A stretch of 64,000 bases of DNA from an uncultured Eubacteriales bacterium (GTDB taxonomy: Bacteria > Bacillota > Clostridia > Lachnospirales > Bianqueaceae), in assembly GCA_900315265.1 (NCBI GenBank), contig OMYN01000005.1, forward strand, positions 1 to 64,000, given 5' to 3'. Both the position numbers and the translations under genes were made by a program. The notes under the pieces were generated by a model. It was given only the letters and a program-made list of their open reading frames with translations. It had not been told where the DNA came from and did no database searches. Of the stretch, positions 43,292-52,059 are shown in pieces (positions within the stretch are counted from its first letter, which is position 1; the number at the start of each line of letters is the position of its first letter).

Positions 43292-44059
43292 TCAGTATTG
43301 CGGTTTCCGGGCAAGTGTCGCCCAAAAAGTATCGATATGGTGCTCGTGAAGGAAACCTCGTCCGTTGGTGTCCCCGTAAATATCTTTTAAGGTAAAACCT
43401 GCTTTGAGCTGCCCGCCTATCTGTTCTTCGACGGTATGCGAAAATTGAAAGCCGGATCCATCCTTCAGCATGGCTTCCCGCTGCTTGGGATTCGTCAGCG
43501 GATCCACCGGCATGGTTTCCGTAATGGTCCCGGTTTCCTCATCCGCGAACCAGAAATTGACTCCGTTATCCAAACCGGCCAGCAGGAGACCGCCCGGTTT
43601 CAATACACGGAAACATTCGTCCCAGACGTGCTGAACATCTTTGACATAACAGTTGGATACGGGGTGAAAGATGACATCGAAGCTGTCCTTTTCGAAAGGA
43701 AAAGGTTTGGTCATATCTCCCCGGATAATGCGGATCGAGTATCCTTCGCGGCGGGACATCATCTCTTCGCTTTCCAGCTGTTTGGGAGAATAATCCATCA
43801 CGGTACAGTCAGCGCCGGCGGCGGAAAATATGGGCATCTGCTGCCCTCCGCCCGATGCCAGGCCCAACAGTTTGCAGCCTGCCATATTGTCCGGGAACCA
43901 CTCTTTCGGAACAGGAACCGTAGGGGTAAGGAATACTTTCCAATCGCCCCTGACGGCTTTCAGATAGGTTTCATGATCGATGGGTATGCCCCATTCCCAG
44001 CCGCCTTCCACCCATTGATCGATCTGAGCGGCATTGACGTCGGTATAATTGAGATCCAT
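43292..44059 (-). CDS. Class I SAM-dependent methyltransferase
   Basis: The 255-residue protein has the glycine-rich SAM loop GLASGGGQQMPIF, the acidic VMDYS turn at the end of beta 2, and a FDVIFHPVSNCYVKD segment followed by ECFRVLKPGGLLLAG typical of small-molecule methyltransferases. The substrate is unknown. It begins seven bases after the EamA transporter gene, so export of a methylated compound is conceivable (inference only). Confidence 0.87.
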   Translation of the reverse strand: MDLNYTDVNAAQIDQWVEGGWEWGIPIDHETYLKAVRGDWKVFLTPTVPVPKEWFPDNMAGCKLLGLASGGGQQMPIFSAAGADCTVMDYSPKQLESEEMMSRREGYSIRIIRGDMTKPFPFEKDSFDVIFHPVSNCYVKDVQHVWDECFRVLKPGGLLLAGLDNGVNFWFADEETGTITETMPVDPLTNPKQREAMLKDGSGFQFSHTVEEQIGGQLKAGFTLKDIYGDTNGRGFLHEHHIDTFWATLARKPQY

Positions 44060-44066
44060 CGACTAT

Positions 44067-44942
44067 TCACCGTGCCCAGATAGCCATGACAAGGGTGCCT
44101 ATGACCATAAGAGCCAGCCCCACGCCTGCCTTCTTACTGAGCCGTTCATGGAATACGATCGCAGAGAAGGCAATGGAAACAAGGATACTTAGTTTGTCGA
44201 TCGGAACTACGACGCTGACGATACCGTTCTGAATGGCATAATAATAGCAAAGCCAGGATGCGCCGGTCGCGATACCGGAAAGGCAGATGAATACCAGTTC
44301 CTTTTTGTCCAGATCGTGCAGTTGGGACTGTTTTTTCTTGAGAAAGACGATGACCCAAGCCATGATCAGAACGACACAGGTACGGATAGCTGTTCCAAGA
44401 TTAGACTCTACTCCTTCGATGCCGATTTTTGCCAGGATAGAAGTCAGCGCAGCAAAAACAGCCGAACCGATGGCGTAAGGAAGCCATACCCGTTTGGGCT
44501 CCTGATTACCGTTAGTGCTTTCTTTCTTTTCGATCATCAGAAAGACACCGGCTGCCAGAAGTGCGGTGCAGATCAATTTGATCCATAGATGATTGGTCTC
44601 ATGGAAGAGGATAATGGCTAAAAGGACCGTCAGGATGGTGCTGGACTTATCGATTGGAACGACTTTATTGACGTCGCCAAGTGACAGAGCCTTGAAATAG
44701 CAGATCCAGCTGGCTCCGGTGGCAAGGCCTGATAAAACCAGGAAAATCATAGATTTCGCTGAAATCTGACTGATATCTTTATAAGAACCGACGATAAAGA
44801 CCATGATCCATGAGAACAGAAGAACGACTATGGTCCGAATCGCGGTAGCGATATCGGAATCTGTTTTGCGGATACCGCATTTTGCCAGGATGGAAGTCAA
44901 TCCGGCAAAGAAGGCAGAGCCTACGGCCATTACGATCCACAT
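44067..44942 (-). CDS. EamA/DMT-superfamily transporter with two internal repeats
   Basis: The 291-residue protein has ten predicted helices formed by two similar halves. Each half starts AGLTSILAKCGI or AALTSILAKIGI and continues to SGxATGASWxCYxxA and VVPIDKxS. This repeat is the hallmark of EamA carriers that export small metabolites. The halves are unusually alike, suggesting slow divergence after duplication. It leads the operon that runs to the HAD gene, with a TATAAT box near 44980-44990. Confidence 0.9.
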   Translation of the reverse strand: MWIVMAVGSAFFAGLTSILAKCGIRKTDSDIATAIRTIVVLLFSWIMVFIVGSYKDISQISAKSMIFLVLSGLATGASWICYFKALSLGDVNKVVPIDKSSTILTVLLAIILFHETNHLWIKLICTALLAAGVFLMIEKKESTNGNQEPKRVWLPYAIGSAVFAALTSILAKIGIEGVESNLGTAIRTCVVLIMAWVIVFLKKKQSQLHDLDKKELVFICLSGIATGASWLCYYYAIQNGIVSVVVPIDKLSILVSIAFSAIVFHERLSKKAGVGLALMVIGTLVMAIWAR

Positions 44943-45009
44943 AATTAAAAATTCCTCCCGGGATGTAATAAATAATTACTGTGTCATTATATACCAAATC
45001 ATATGTATG

Positions 45010-45053
45010 TGGTAAGAAAAAGAAAAAACACCGGGTAAGGTTACACGGTGTTT
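45010..45053 (-). terminator. Terminator of the pst-pho operon
   Basis: AAACACCG pairs with CGGTGTTT (45026-45033 with 45046-45053) and the minus strand continues TTTTTTCTTTTTCTT. It starts at the stop codon of the histidine kinase gene. Confidence 0.88.
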
Positions 45054-46744
45054 CATAGGTTCCCGGTGCCTCTTAAGTCTTCCGGAACGTCCTTGAGAAA
45101 AGTTACGGTAAAGGTACTGCCGTCCCCGAGGGTACTGTCGACCCGGATCTTAGCATGCAGGATCTGACAGGCATGTTTCACGATCGAAAGCCCCAGTCCG
45201 GTCCCCCCTATTTCACGGGAATGACTTTTATCGACACGATAGAAGCGTTCGAAAATGCGGTACTGATCTTCCTCCGGGATGCCGATCCCGGTGTCCTCCA
45301 CTGTCAGGACGACCGAATCATTACGGTTTTTCAAGGCTATATAGACAGCCCCGTTGTTATGGTTATATTTGATGGCGTTGTCGATCAGGTTGTAAACGAT
45401 GCTTTCTACCAGACGCGGGATACCATCGATATCCGAAGACAGTCCTGTAGGATATAACCGGATCCCCCGCTGCGCGGCAGTAGGTGTCAGCTGATCCACA
45501 GCTTTTTTGACCGCTCCCATCAGATCGGTTTTTTCCCATTTAAGATCCTGAGCACCCTCGTCAAGGTGTGAAATGTAAAGGATATCCTGAACCAAATCGA
45601 TCATGCGGTGGGCCTGTGTATATATGGTGTGGATAAATTTTTTTGTATCTTCCGGTTTTACCTCACCGGACTCCAAAAGCTCCGCACATCCGGAGATGGT
45701 ATGAAGCGGGGTCTTCAGCTCATGAGACACATTAGCGGAGAATTCTTTCCGCATCTGCTCCGCTTTTATCCGGTCGGTCACATCAAACAGAAGCAGTACC
45801 ATACCAGTCAGCGAATCATTATTATAAACTGGAGTAATATCCATCTGATAACTCCGCCCCGAATAACTCAGGATCAGTTCCTGATGGTTACCTTTGGCGG
45901 CCAGGTCAAGAGCCTTTTCGAACTCTATTCTGCGTTCCAGATAAAGGATATCTTTTCCCACACAGCCGGCGGTGGTATTCAGAAGTGCCATGGCAGGACG
46001 GTTGATGGTCAGGATGCGGCCGTCCGGGTTCAGCAGGATCAAGCCTTCTTTCATGTTATCGGTTACGGATACGAAACTTTTTTCCGATCGGTATAGATGT
46101 TCTTTCTGCTGCTGGATCTGTTTCTGCTGTTCATAGATCCGGTGTGCAAATGGCGACAGTTCCGGATATTCCTCATTTTCCAGGGGATGGTCGAGGTCAA
46201 AACTATTAATAGGCTGTACGATCTTCCGGGACATGCGTGATGAATAAAACCAGGAAATAAGAAGCAGCACAGCCAGGACCAGAGTCATGGGAAATAAGGC
46301 TGCAAACGCAGCACGCAGGACAGAATCTCTGCCTTCCGAAAGGCGGATGACGGTACCGTCCGGAAGTTTCCGGGCGTTGTAGAGCATCTGCCTGGACAAA
46401 GTCTCTGAATATCGTGAACTTTCACCGATGCCTTCCTTAAGGGCCTGAACGACTTCAGGGCGATCCCCGTGATTTCCCATCTTGGAAGCATCGCCCTGAT
46501 TGTCATAGATTACCGTACCATCCGCTGCGATCCAGGTGATCCTGGTCTTGGTAAGATGGAGTTTATAAAGATAATTCAGCCCGTCTTTTTCGACTGCTTC
46601 GGCAGTCATCTTCGACTCGGTACGCAGCTGATCCAGCTGGACCCTGCCGAAATAATTGTACAAAATAAGCATGACAGCGCAGGATCCCAGAAGGAGAGTC
46701 AGCAGGACTGTGCGGAACATGTAGCTGAAAATACGTTTTTTCAT
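45053..46744 (-). CDS. phoR: Sensor histidine kinase PhoR-like
   Basis: This membrane kinase is predicted to report phosphate status to the PhoB partner. The 563-residue protein has two membrane helices (about 11-30 and 148-168) flanking an extracellular sensor, a HAMP-like stretch, a PAS domain (about 220-325), and the kinase core with phosphoacceptor His341 in HELKTPLHTISG, the N box LIDNAIKYNHNNG and G boxes. Its start overlaps the end of the regulator gene by four bases. It is the last gene of the pst operon. Confidence 0.92.
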   Translation of the reverse strand: MKKRIFSYMFRTVLLTLLLGSCAVMLILYNYFGRVQLDQLRTESKMTAEAVEKDGLNYLYKLHLTKTRITWIAADGTVIYDNQGDASKMGNHGDRPEVVQALKEGIGESSRYSETLSRQMLYNARKLPDGTVIRLSEGRDSVLRAAFAALFPMTLVLAVLLLISWFYSSRMSRKIVQPINSFDLDHPLENEEYPELSPFAHRIYEQQKQIQQQKEHLYRSEKSFVSVTDNMKEGLILLNPDGRILTINRPAMALLNTTAGCVGKDILYLERRIEFEKALDLAAKGNHQELILSYSGRSYQMDITPVYNNDSLTGMVLLLFDVTDRIKAEQMRKEFSANVSHELKTPLHTISGCAELLESGEVKPEDTKKFIHTIYTQAHRMIDLVQDILYISHLDEGAQDLKWEKTDLMGAVKKAVDQLTPTAAQRGIRLYPTGLSSDIDGIPRLVESIVYNLIDNAIKYNHNNGAVYIALKNRNDSVVLTVEDTGIGIPEEDQYRIFERFYRVDKSHSREIGGTGLGLSIVKHACQILHAKIRVDSTLGDGSTFTVTFLKDVPEDLRGTGNL

Positions 46745-47415
46745 GCTGAAACCAGTTTATATCCGACACCGCGTACCGTCTGGATCATGTTGGAAGCTTT
46801 TCCGAGTTTGGAACGAAGCGTTCCGACATGGACGTCGACAGTGCGCGTATCGCCGGAGTATTCGTTATTCCAGATCTTCAGCAGCAAAGTATCCCGGTCA
46901 AAAACACGGTCCGGATTGCGCATGAATAATTCCAGCAGGGAATATTCCTTTAAGGTAAGCTCCAGGTGTCTTCCGTCTACCGTGACCTGATGGGCGGTAT
47001 CGTTCATTACGATGGGCCCGATGGCCAGAAGATCGTTTTCCGGTTTATGAGCAGATACTCTGCGAAGGACCGCTTTCACTCTGGAAACCATTTCGAGCAT
47101 CCCGAACGGTTTTACCAGATAGTCGTCGGCCCCCAGATCCAGTCCCTTTACCTTATCGAATTCAGTCCCTTTTGCTGTAGTAAGAATGACCGGGATCTCA
47201 CTGGTAGAAGAATCCGCGCGCAGCTTTTTCAGGATGGAAAGGCCATCCTCGCCGGGCAGCATGATATCCAAAAGGATCAGCTCCGGCTCTGCTGACTCAA
47301 GAGCTTTGAAGAAAGCCTGACCGTTCGGAAAGATCTGTACATGGAAACCGGCAGATTCGAGAGCATAGGCAGCCAGATTTCCTGCTGCTTCGTCATCTTC
47401 TACACAGAAAATCAA
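46741..47415 (-). CDS. phoB: OmpR-family response regulator PhoB/PhoP-like
   Basis: The protein has a receiver domain with phosphoacceptor Asp50 in LLDIMLPGEDG and the Lys in LTTAKG, then an OmpR-type winged helix with VDVHVGTLRSKLGKA. I propose a TTG start at 47415 (224 residues): GGAGGGC lies upstream, and the TTGA overlaps the phoU stop codon, which would couple their translation. An ATG about 45 bases further up would lie inside phoU without a ribosome site. Confidence 0.9.
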   Translation of the reverse strand: MIFCVEDDEAAGNLAAYALESAGFHVQIFPNGQAFFKALESAEPELILLDIMLPGEDGLSILKKLRADSSTSEIPVILTTAKGTEFDKVKGLDLGADDYLVKPFGMLEMVSRVKAVLRRVSAHKPENDLLAIGPIVMNDTAHQVTVDGRHLELTLKEYSLLELFMRNPDRVFDRDTLLLKIWNNEYSGDTRTVDVHVGTLRSKLGKASNMIQTVRGVGYKLVSA

Positions 47416-48065
47416 TTTGTGTTGCCCTCCAGATTGCCGGTGATCATATATAACACCCACTGGGCAATGTTAACAGAGTGATCGCTGATGCGCTCGAAAT
47501 ATTTGGAAACCATGAAGATATCCAGGATCGCGTCGATCTTAAGCTGACCGTCGGAAACATTATCGGTCAGTTCGACTTTGATCTTATCAAAGTAATCATC
47601 GATCGTATCATCCCCGTCTATAACACTTTGAGCCAGTGTTCCGTCTCTTTTGACAAAAGAATTGATCGAATCGCTGAGCATTTCCATAGACGCTTTCGCC
47701 ATAGGAAGCAGGACGGAATTTTCTACTTCGGACGCTTTGATGTTATGCATAGAAACAATTTCTGAAATATCATCCGCGTTATCGCCTATACGCTCCAGGT
47801 CGGATATCATCTTCAGTGCGGCGGAAATCGCACGCAGATCGGAGGCTACCGGCTGCTGCTGGAGCAACAGACGCAGACACATATTTTCGATCTCACGTTC
47901 TTTATGGTTGATCTGCTCTACGATCTCTTTGACTTCATTCTGAATATCGTCATCCTGAGATAGCAGATATTGTACGGATGTTTTGATCGCGTTCTCGCAT
48001 AAAGCGCCGGTTGAAATAATGTCTTTGTTTAACTGATTGAGTTCTTCGTCGAAAATCTGTCTCAT
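47412..48065 (-). CDS. phoU: Phosphate-specific transport system accessory protein PhoU
   Basis: PhoU links the Pst transporter to the PhoR kinase. The 217-residue protein is all-helical with two related three-helix bundles, each with the metal-contacting pattern ERIGDNADDISE or ERISDHSVNIAQW. The N-terminal [12 protein letters not shown] is typical. Its start abuts the end of pstB. Confidence 0.95.
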   Translation of the reverse strand: MRQIFDEELNQLNKDIISTGALCENAIKTSVQYLLSQDDDIQNEVKEIVEQINHKEREIENMCLRLLLQQQPVASDLRAISAALKMISDLERIGDNADDISEIVSMHNIKASEVENSVLLPMAKASMEMLSDSINSFVKRDGTLAQSVIDGDDTIDDYFDKIKVELTDNVSDGQLKIDAILDIFMVSKYFERISDHSVNIAQWVLYMITGNLEGNTN

Positions 48066-48829
48066 TAGCCGAACCTCCCTGTGATATAACGTTCTGTTCT
48101 GGGATCCTTGGGATTTGCGAATACTTCGGAAGTTTCACCGTATTCGACCATTTCGCCCAGAAGCCAGAAAGCGGTTTTATCAGAAATACGGACTGCCTGC
48201 TGCATGTTATGAGTAACGATAACGATCGTATAATCCTTTTTGAGCTGCTGTGCCAGATCCTCGATCTTAGAGGTGGAAATAGGGTCAAGGGCGCTGGTAG
48301 GTTCATCCATCAGGATGACTTCGGGCTGGACGGCAAGGGTACGGGCTATGCACAGACGCTGCTGCTGGCCGCCGGAAAGCCCTAATGCACTTTTATGAAG
48401 ACGGTCTTTAAATTCATCCCAGATCGCTGCCTGCCTGAGACTGCGCTCGACGATCTCATCCAGCTTTGCTTTACTTTTTATTCCGTTGATACGGGGACCG
48501 TAGGCTACGTTATCGTATATGGACTTGGGGAAGGGATTTGGCTGCTGGAAAACCATGCCGACACGTTTTCTCAGTTCGATGACATCAAGGTCTTTATAGA
48601 TGTCAACGCCGTCCAGTTTTACGCTTCCTTCGATCTTAACGCCTTTTACAAGGTCATTCATGCGGTTCAATGTCTTAAGGAATGTGGATTTTCCGCATCC
48701 TGAAGGACCGATCAAAGACGTGATCTCGTGTTCCTGAATATCGATATTAACTTTCTTTAATGCGTGAAACGTACCAAAATCATAATACAGATCAAGATCT
48801 CTGATTGAAAATTTAACCTTATCTCCCAT
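48065..48829 (-). CDS. pstB: Phosphate ABC transporter ATP-binding protein PstB
   Basis: PstB powers phosphate import. The 254-residue ATPase has Walker [10 protein letters not shown], the Q loop in [15 protein letters not shown], the signature LSGGQQQRL, Walker [12 protein letters not shown] and the switch His in IVTHNMQQA. The [11 protein letters not shown] segment is specific to PstB within the ABC family. Confidence 0.97.
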   Translation of the reverse strand: MGDKVKFSIRDLDLYYDFGTFHALKKVNIDIQEHEITSLIGPSGCGKSTFLKTLNRMNDLVKGVKIEGSVKLDGVDIYKDLDVIELRKRVGMVFQQPNPFPKSIYDNVAYGPRINGIKSKAKLDEIVERSLRQAAIWDEFKDRLHKSALGLSGGQQQRLCIARTLAVQPEVILMDEPTSALDPISTSKIEDLAQQLKKDYTIVIVTHNMQQAVRISDKTAFWLLGEMVEYGETSEVFANPKDPRTERYITGRFG

Positions 48830-48847
48830 CTTTATTGTCCTTCCCCA

Positions 48848-49747
48848 TTATTTTTCGCCGGTATTTTTCTTATTCAGTCTTCTGGAAATATAACGGGCCA
48901 GCAGGCTGAAGATCAATGTCATGACCACCAGAATGGCAGCTGAAAAGTTGGCCATTTGTGTTGAGTTAGCGTTCAGGGCGCCATCCGTACGCAGGACCCA
49001 GATATGTAGCGCAAGCGTTTCGCCGGAACGGAAGGGATTCAAAGGACACATTTTAGAAGTAATGTTCCAGTTGTCCCAGCGAAGGATCGTACTTTGACCG
49101 GCCGTATACAAAAGCGCTGCGGCTTCACCGAAACCTCGTCCTGCCGCCAGGATGACACCTGTAATGATGCGGGGAAGACAGGCCGGAACAAGGACTGAAG
49201 TGATTGCCTTCCAATGGGTAGCACCGAGGGCCATACTTCCCTGTTTATAACTGGGAGGAAGGCTTCTCATGGCATCTTCTGTCGTCGTGGTGATCGAGGG
49301 AAGACTCAGAATGGATACTGCAAGGGCTCCGGCCAGAAGGTTCCATTTCATCCCTGTCATCAGGATGAAGACCAAATATCCAAACAGGCCTACTACGATA
49401 GACGGCAGAGAAGAAAGAGATTCGATACTGATGCGGATAGCTGCTGTAAACTTATTATCCGCAGCATACTCAGCCAGGTAGATACCGGCTCCGACGCCTA
49501 AAGGAACACTGATCAGAAGGGACAGGAAGACTAGGTAGACGGTATTGAACAGCTGGTTGCCGATGCCGTTTTTATTAAAGCCCAGAAAAGCAGGGTCGAA
49601 ATCGATGATCCCCTTTATTATGATGTAACCTGCCATCACGATCAAAAGGAGCAGGAAGAAACCGCCGACGCAGTAAAGAACGGTCGTCATGATTTTGTTT
49701 GTACGGTTTGCTTTTTTTATGACACGCTGAAGTTTTTTATCGATCAT
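48848..49747 (-). CDS. pstA: Phosphate ABC transporter permease PstA
   Basis: PstA is one of two membrane subunits of the importer. The 299-residue protein has six predicted helices and the EAA-type cytoplasmic loop with GATHWKAITSVLVPACLPRI and GRGFGEAAALLYTAG. It starts 15 bases after the apparent end of pstC. Its reading frame is intact. Confidence 0.95.
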   Translation of the reverse strand: MIDKKLQRVIKKANRTNKIMTTVLYCVGGFFLLLLIVMAGYIIIKGIIDFDPAFLGFNKNGIGNQLFNTVYLVFLSLLISVPLGVGAGIYLAEYAADNKFTAAIRISIESLSSLPSIVVGLFGYLVFILMTGMKWNLLAGALAVSILSLPSITTTTEDAMRSLPPSYKQGSMALGATHWKAITSVLVPACLPRIITGVILAAGRGFGEAAALLYTAGQSTILRWDNWNITSKMCPLNPFRSGETLALHIWVLRTDGALNANSTQMANFSAAILVVMTLIFSLLARYISRRLNKKNTGEK

Positions 49748-49762
49748 AATGCCCTTCTCCTT

Positions 49763-50667
49763 TTAATGTGCAGCATTCTTTTTCTTGTTTTTCGCCGCGA
49801 TCAGGTGGATCAGAAGGATGCAGACGATCGAGATGATAAACAGAAGAAGGCCGATGGACCAAAGAGCCATGTTGTACTCACCGTTGTTAGCGGTATTTCC
49901 CATATCCGATGCAATGACTGCGGTCATGTTATGAGTCGGATAAAGGATATTTTCGGAAATTCACGTTTTCTTCCGATAACCATGGCAACAGCCAGTGCTT
50001 CGCCGATAGCACGGGTCAGGCCCAGGATGACGCCGGTAAGGATGCTGGGAAGACCTGCCGGAAGAACCACGTGCCAAATCATCTGCCATCTGGTAGAGCC
50101 AAGACCGTAAGAAGCCTGGCGATAGCTGTCCGGAACACTTCGGATAGCATCAGCGGACACGGTAGTGATGGTCGGGAAAATCATGATGGCAAGTACGATG
50201 CTGCCCGCCAGTACAGAGTAGCCTCCGACCGGAGCATGAAAGACATCGCGGATAAAGGGTACAAGAATGGTAGCACCCAGCCAGCCGTAAACAACGGAAG
50301 GGATTCCGACAAAAATCTCGATAGCCGGCTGAAACAGCCGGGTACCGAGATTAGGTGAGATCTCCGTGATAAAGATGGCAGCCGCAATGCTAAAAGGAAC
50401 CGCGATCAGCATGGCCAGCCCGCAGGTAAGGAGTGAACCGACAATGTAGATGGCAGCACCTACCTGCCCGCCTCCTTCACCCGGGACATCCTTGGGATCC
50501 CACTTTGACGAGAAAAGGAATTCAAGGATGCTGTGATGATATTCGGTGAAAGTTCCCATACCTCGAATGATCAGGAATACACCGATCGTTATCGTAAGAA
50601 TGATCAGGAATATACCACAGAACGTTACAAGCGCCCTGCCGCCGTATCCTTTTGAGGATTTTTTCAT
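49763..50667 (-). pseudogene. pstC: Phosphate ABC transporter permease PstC, frameshifted near the 3' end
   Basis: The first 239 codons from the ATG at 50667 encode PstC up to AVAMVIGRKREFPK, including the EAA loop. The frame is then lost at a run of four A on the minus strand (49950-49953) and stops after nine more codons. Adding one A restores NILYPTHNMTAVIASDMG and a final helix to the TAA at 49763. The last transmembrane segment is therefore missing from the 0 frame. This could be a real mutation, slippage at the run or an assembly error. Confidence 0.85.
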
Positions 50668-50698
50668 AACTGCCTCTTTCAAAGAAGATCAGATTGGA

Positions 50699-51730
50699 TT
50701 ATTCGTGGGTCTTAATAGCTGCATCGGATAGTTTGGAAGTAACTCCGTAACCCATCTTTTCGATGTTAGGAGCAAATTCGTCGCTCATGATGTAGTTGAT
50801 GAAAGCCTGGGCCTGTTCGGAGCCTTCACCGTTGGTATACATATGTTCGTAACCCCAAACTTTGTAGGTGCCGTTATAGGTGTTTTCCAGAGTAGGTTCA
50901 ACACCGTCGATGGAGACGGCCTGTACAGAGTCGTTGTCTACCAGGTAGGACAGTGCCAGGTATCCGATAGCGCCTTTGTTCTGGGCAACTGTAGTCATCA
51001 GCTCACCGGAGTTATCGTTTTCAAGGCCGGTAGTCTCTTCTTGGCCGTTCAGTGCGTAGGTCTTGAACAAAGCACGGGTACCGGAAGAAGCAGGACGGGT
51101 GCAAAGCATGATTTCCAGATCAGGACCTCCGACGTCTTTCCAGTTGGTAACCTTTCCGGTGAAAATGTCGATCAGCTGATCGGTGGTAAGGTTGGTGATG
51201 CCCAGATCCTTATTAACGATGGCTGCGTTAGTGATGATGCAGACTTTATGGTCGACCAGAGCTTTGGCAGCATCTGCATCGATCTTTTCGGAAGCATCGA
51301 CATCCGAGTTGCCGATATCGATGGTTCCTGCGGCAACCTGTTTGCATCCTTCACCGGAGCCGCCTCCGTTTACATTGACAGCAAGGTCGGGATTTTTCTC
51401 CATAAATGCTTCAGCGGCTGCCTGAGCCAGAGGCTGCAGGGCGGAAGAACCTGCGGCGTTTACTTCACCGGACAGGGGTGCTTCGGAAGAAGCCTCAGCA
51501 GCGGTTGAAGATTCGGCAGTGGAAGATTCTTTCGTAGAAGACTCCGCAGCGGAAGACTCTGCTTTGCTGCTCTCAGAGGTGCTGCTCTCAGTCGTACTGC
51601 TCTCAGTCGTATTGCTTTCAGTCGTGCCGGAACTTTCATTAGTAGAAGAGGAGCATCCGGTAAGGCTGGCAGCGACCAGCGCGCCTACCAGAAGCATCGA
51701 CGCTACTTTTGCGAACATGTTCTTTTTCAT
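50699..51730 (-). CDS. pstS: Phosphate-binding lipoprotein PstS
   Basis: PstS captures phosphate outside the membrane for PstCAB. The 343-residue protein has a lipoprotein signal with LTGC at about residues 23-26, then a spacer of roughly 55 residues built from imperfect TESS and AESS units, then the binding domain with NAAGSSALQPLAQAAAEAF, GGGSGEGCKQVAAGTIDIGNSD and RPASSGTRALF. The Ser/Thr-Glu linker is longer than usual and its repeats invite length variation. It is the first gene of the operon. Confidence 0.95.
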   Translation of the reverse strand: MKKNMFAKVASMLLVGALVAASLTGCSSSTNESSGTTESNTTESSTTESSTSESSKAESSAAESSTKESSTAESSTAAEASSEAPLSGEVNAAGSSALQPLAQAAAEAFMEKNPDLAVNVNGGGSGEGCKQVAAGTIDIGNSDVDASEKIDADAAKALVDHKVCIITNAAIVNKDLGITNLTTDQLIDIFTGKVTNWKDVGGPDLEIMLCTRPASSGTRALFKTYALNGQEETTGLENDNSGELMTTVAQNKGAIGYLALSYLVDNDSVQAVSIDGVEPTLENTYNGTYKVWGYEHMYTNGEGSEQAQAFINYIMSDEFAPNIEKMGYGVTSKLSDAAIKTHE

Positions 51731-52059
51731 AATTACCCTCCAGATTTATATCTGTGAATGTATTTGTTCCTCAAGAAACACTGTCATTGTTCATTTATGC
51801 ACTGTTTCCTTGGACAGTGTTCCTTTGGAACAAGGAAAAGTTTATCGTGACTGTGTAATTTATTAAGGAGTCCTTGTATAAAAACTGCGTAAAATCTGTG
51901 TGTTCGTCTGTTTTATAACAAGTGCCTGTTATAGTTCTGACCCTAAGTGGATGATTTGTAAATAGTACATAAAATTACCGCTGCTTTCAGTGTTTTTCAG
52001 CGCTGAAGGCAGCGGTCGGATTTTACATTACATATATTATTGTTCGGAAAAATAAAATA
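51731..52059. promoter_or_regulatory. pstS upstream region: leader hairpins and a terminator
   Basis: This 329-base gap has no supported gene. The outer part (51977-52016) is a terminator-like stem for the upstream peptidase gene. The inner part is the pst leader, with overlapping stems TTTCCTTG/CAAGGAAA (51805-51812 with 51831-51838), CACTGT/ACAGTG (51800-51819) and GTTCC/GGAAC (51819-51831). A phosphate-regulator box is expected here, but I could not pick one out with confidence. Confidence 0.4.
51976..52016 (-). terminator. Terminator after the M61-like gene
   Basis: ACCGCTGCTTTCAG pairs with CTGAAGGCAGCGGT (51977-51990 with 52003-52016) with one mismatch. The minus strand continues AATTTTATG, a modest T run. 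Confidence 0.65.

Noticed and set aside
49940-49960. Programmed ribosomal frameshifting in pstC
   Set aside because: A -1 slip would restore the frame, but there is no classic heptamer and no evident downstream stem; a deletion in the A run is simpler. Kept only as an alternative.
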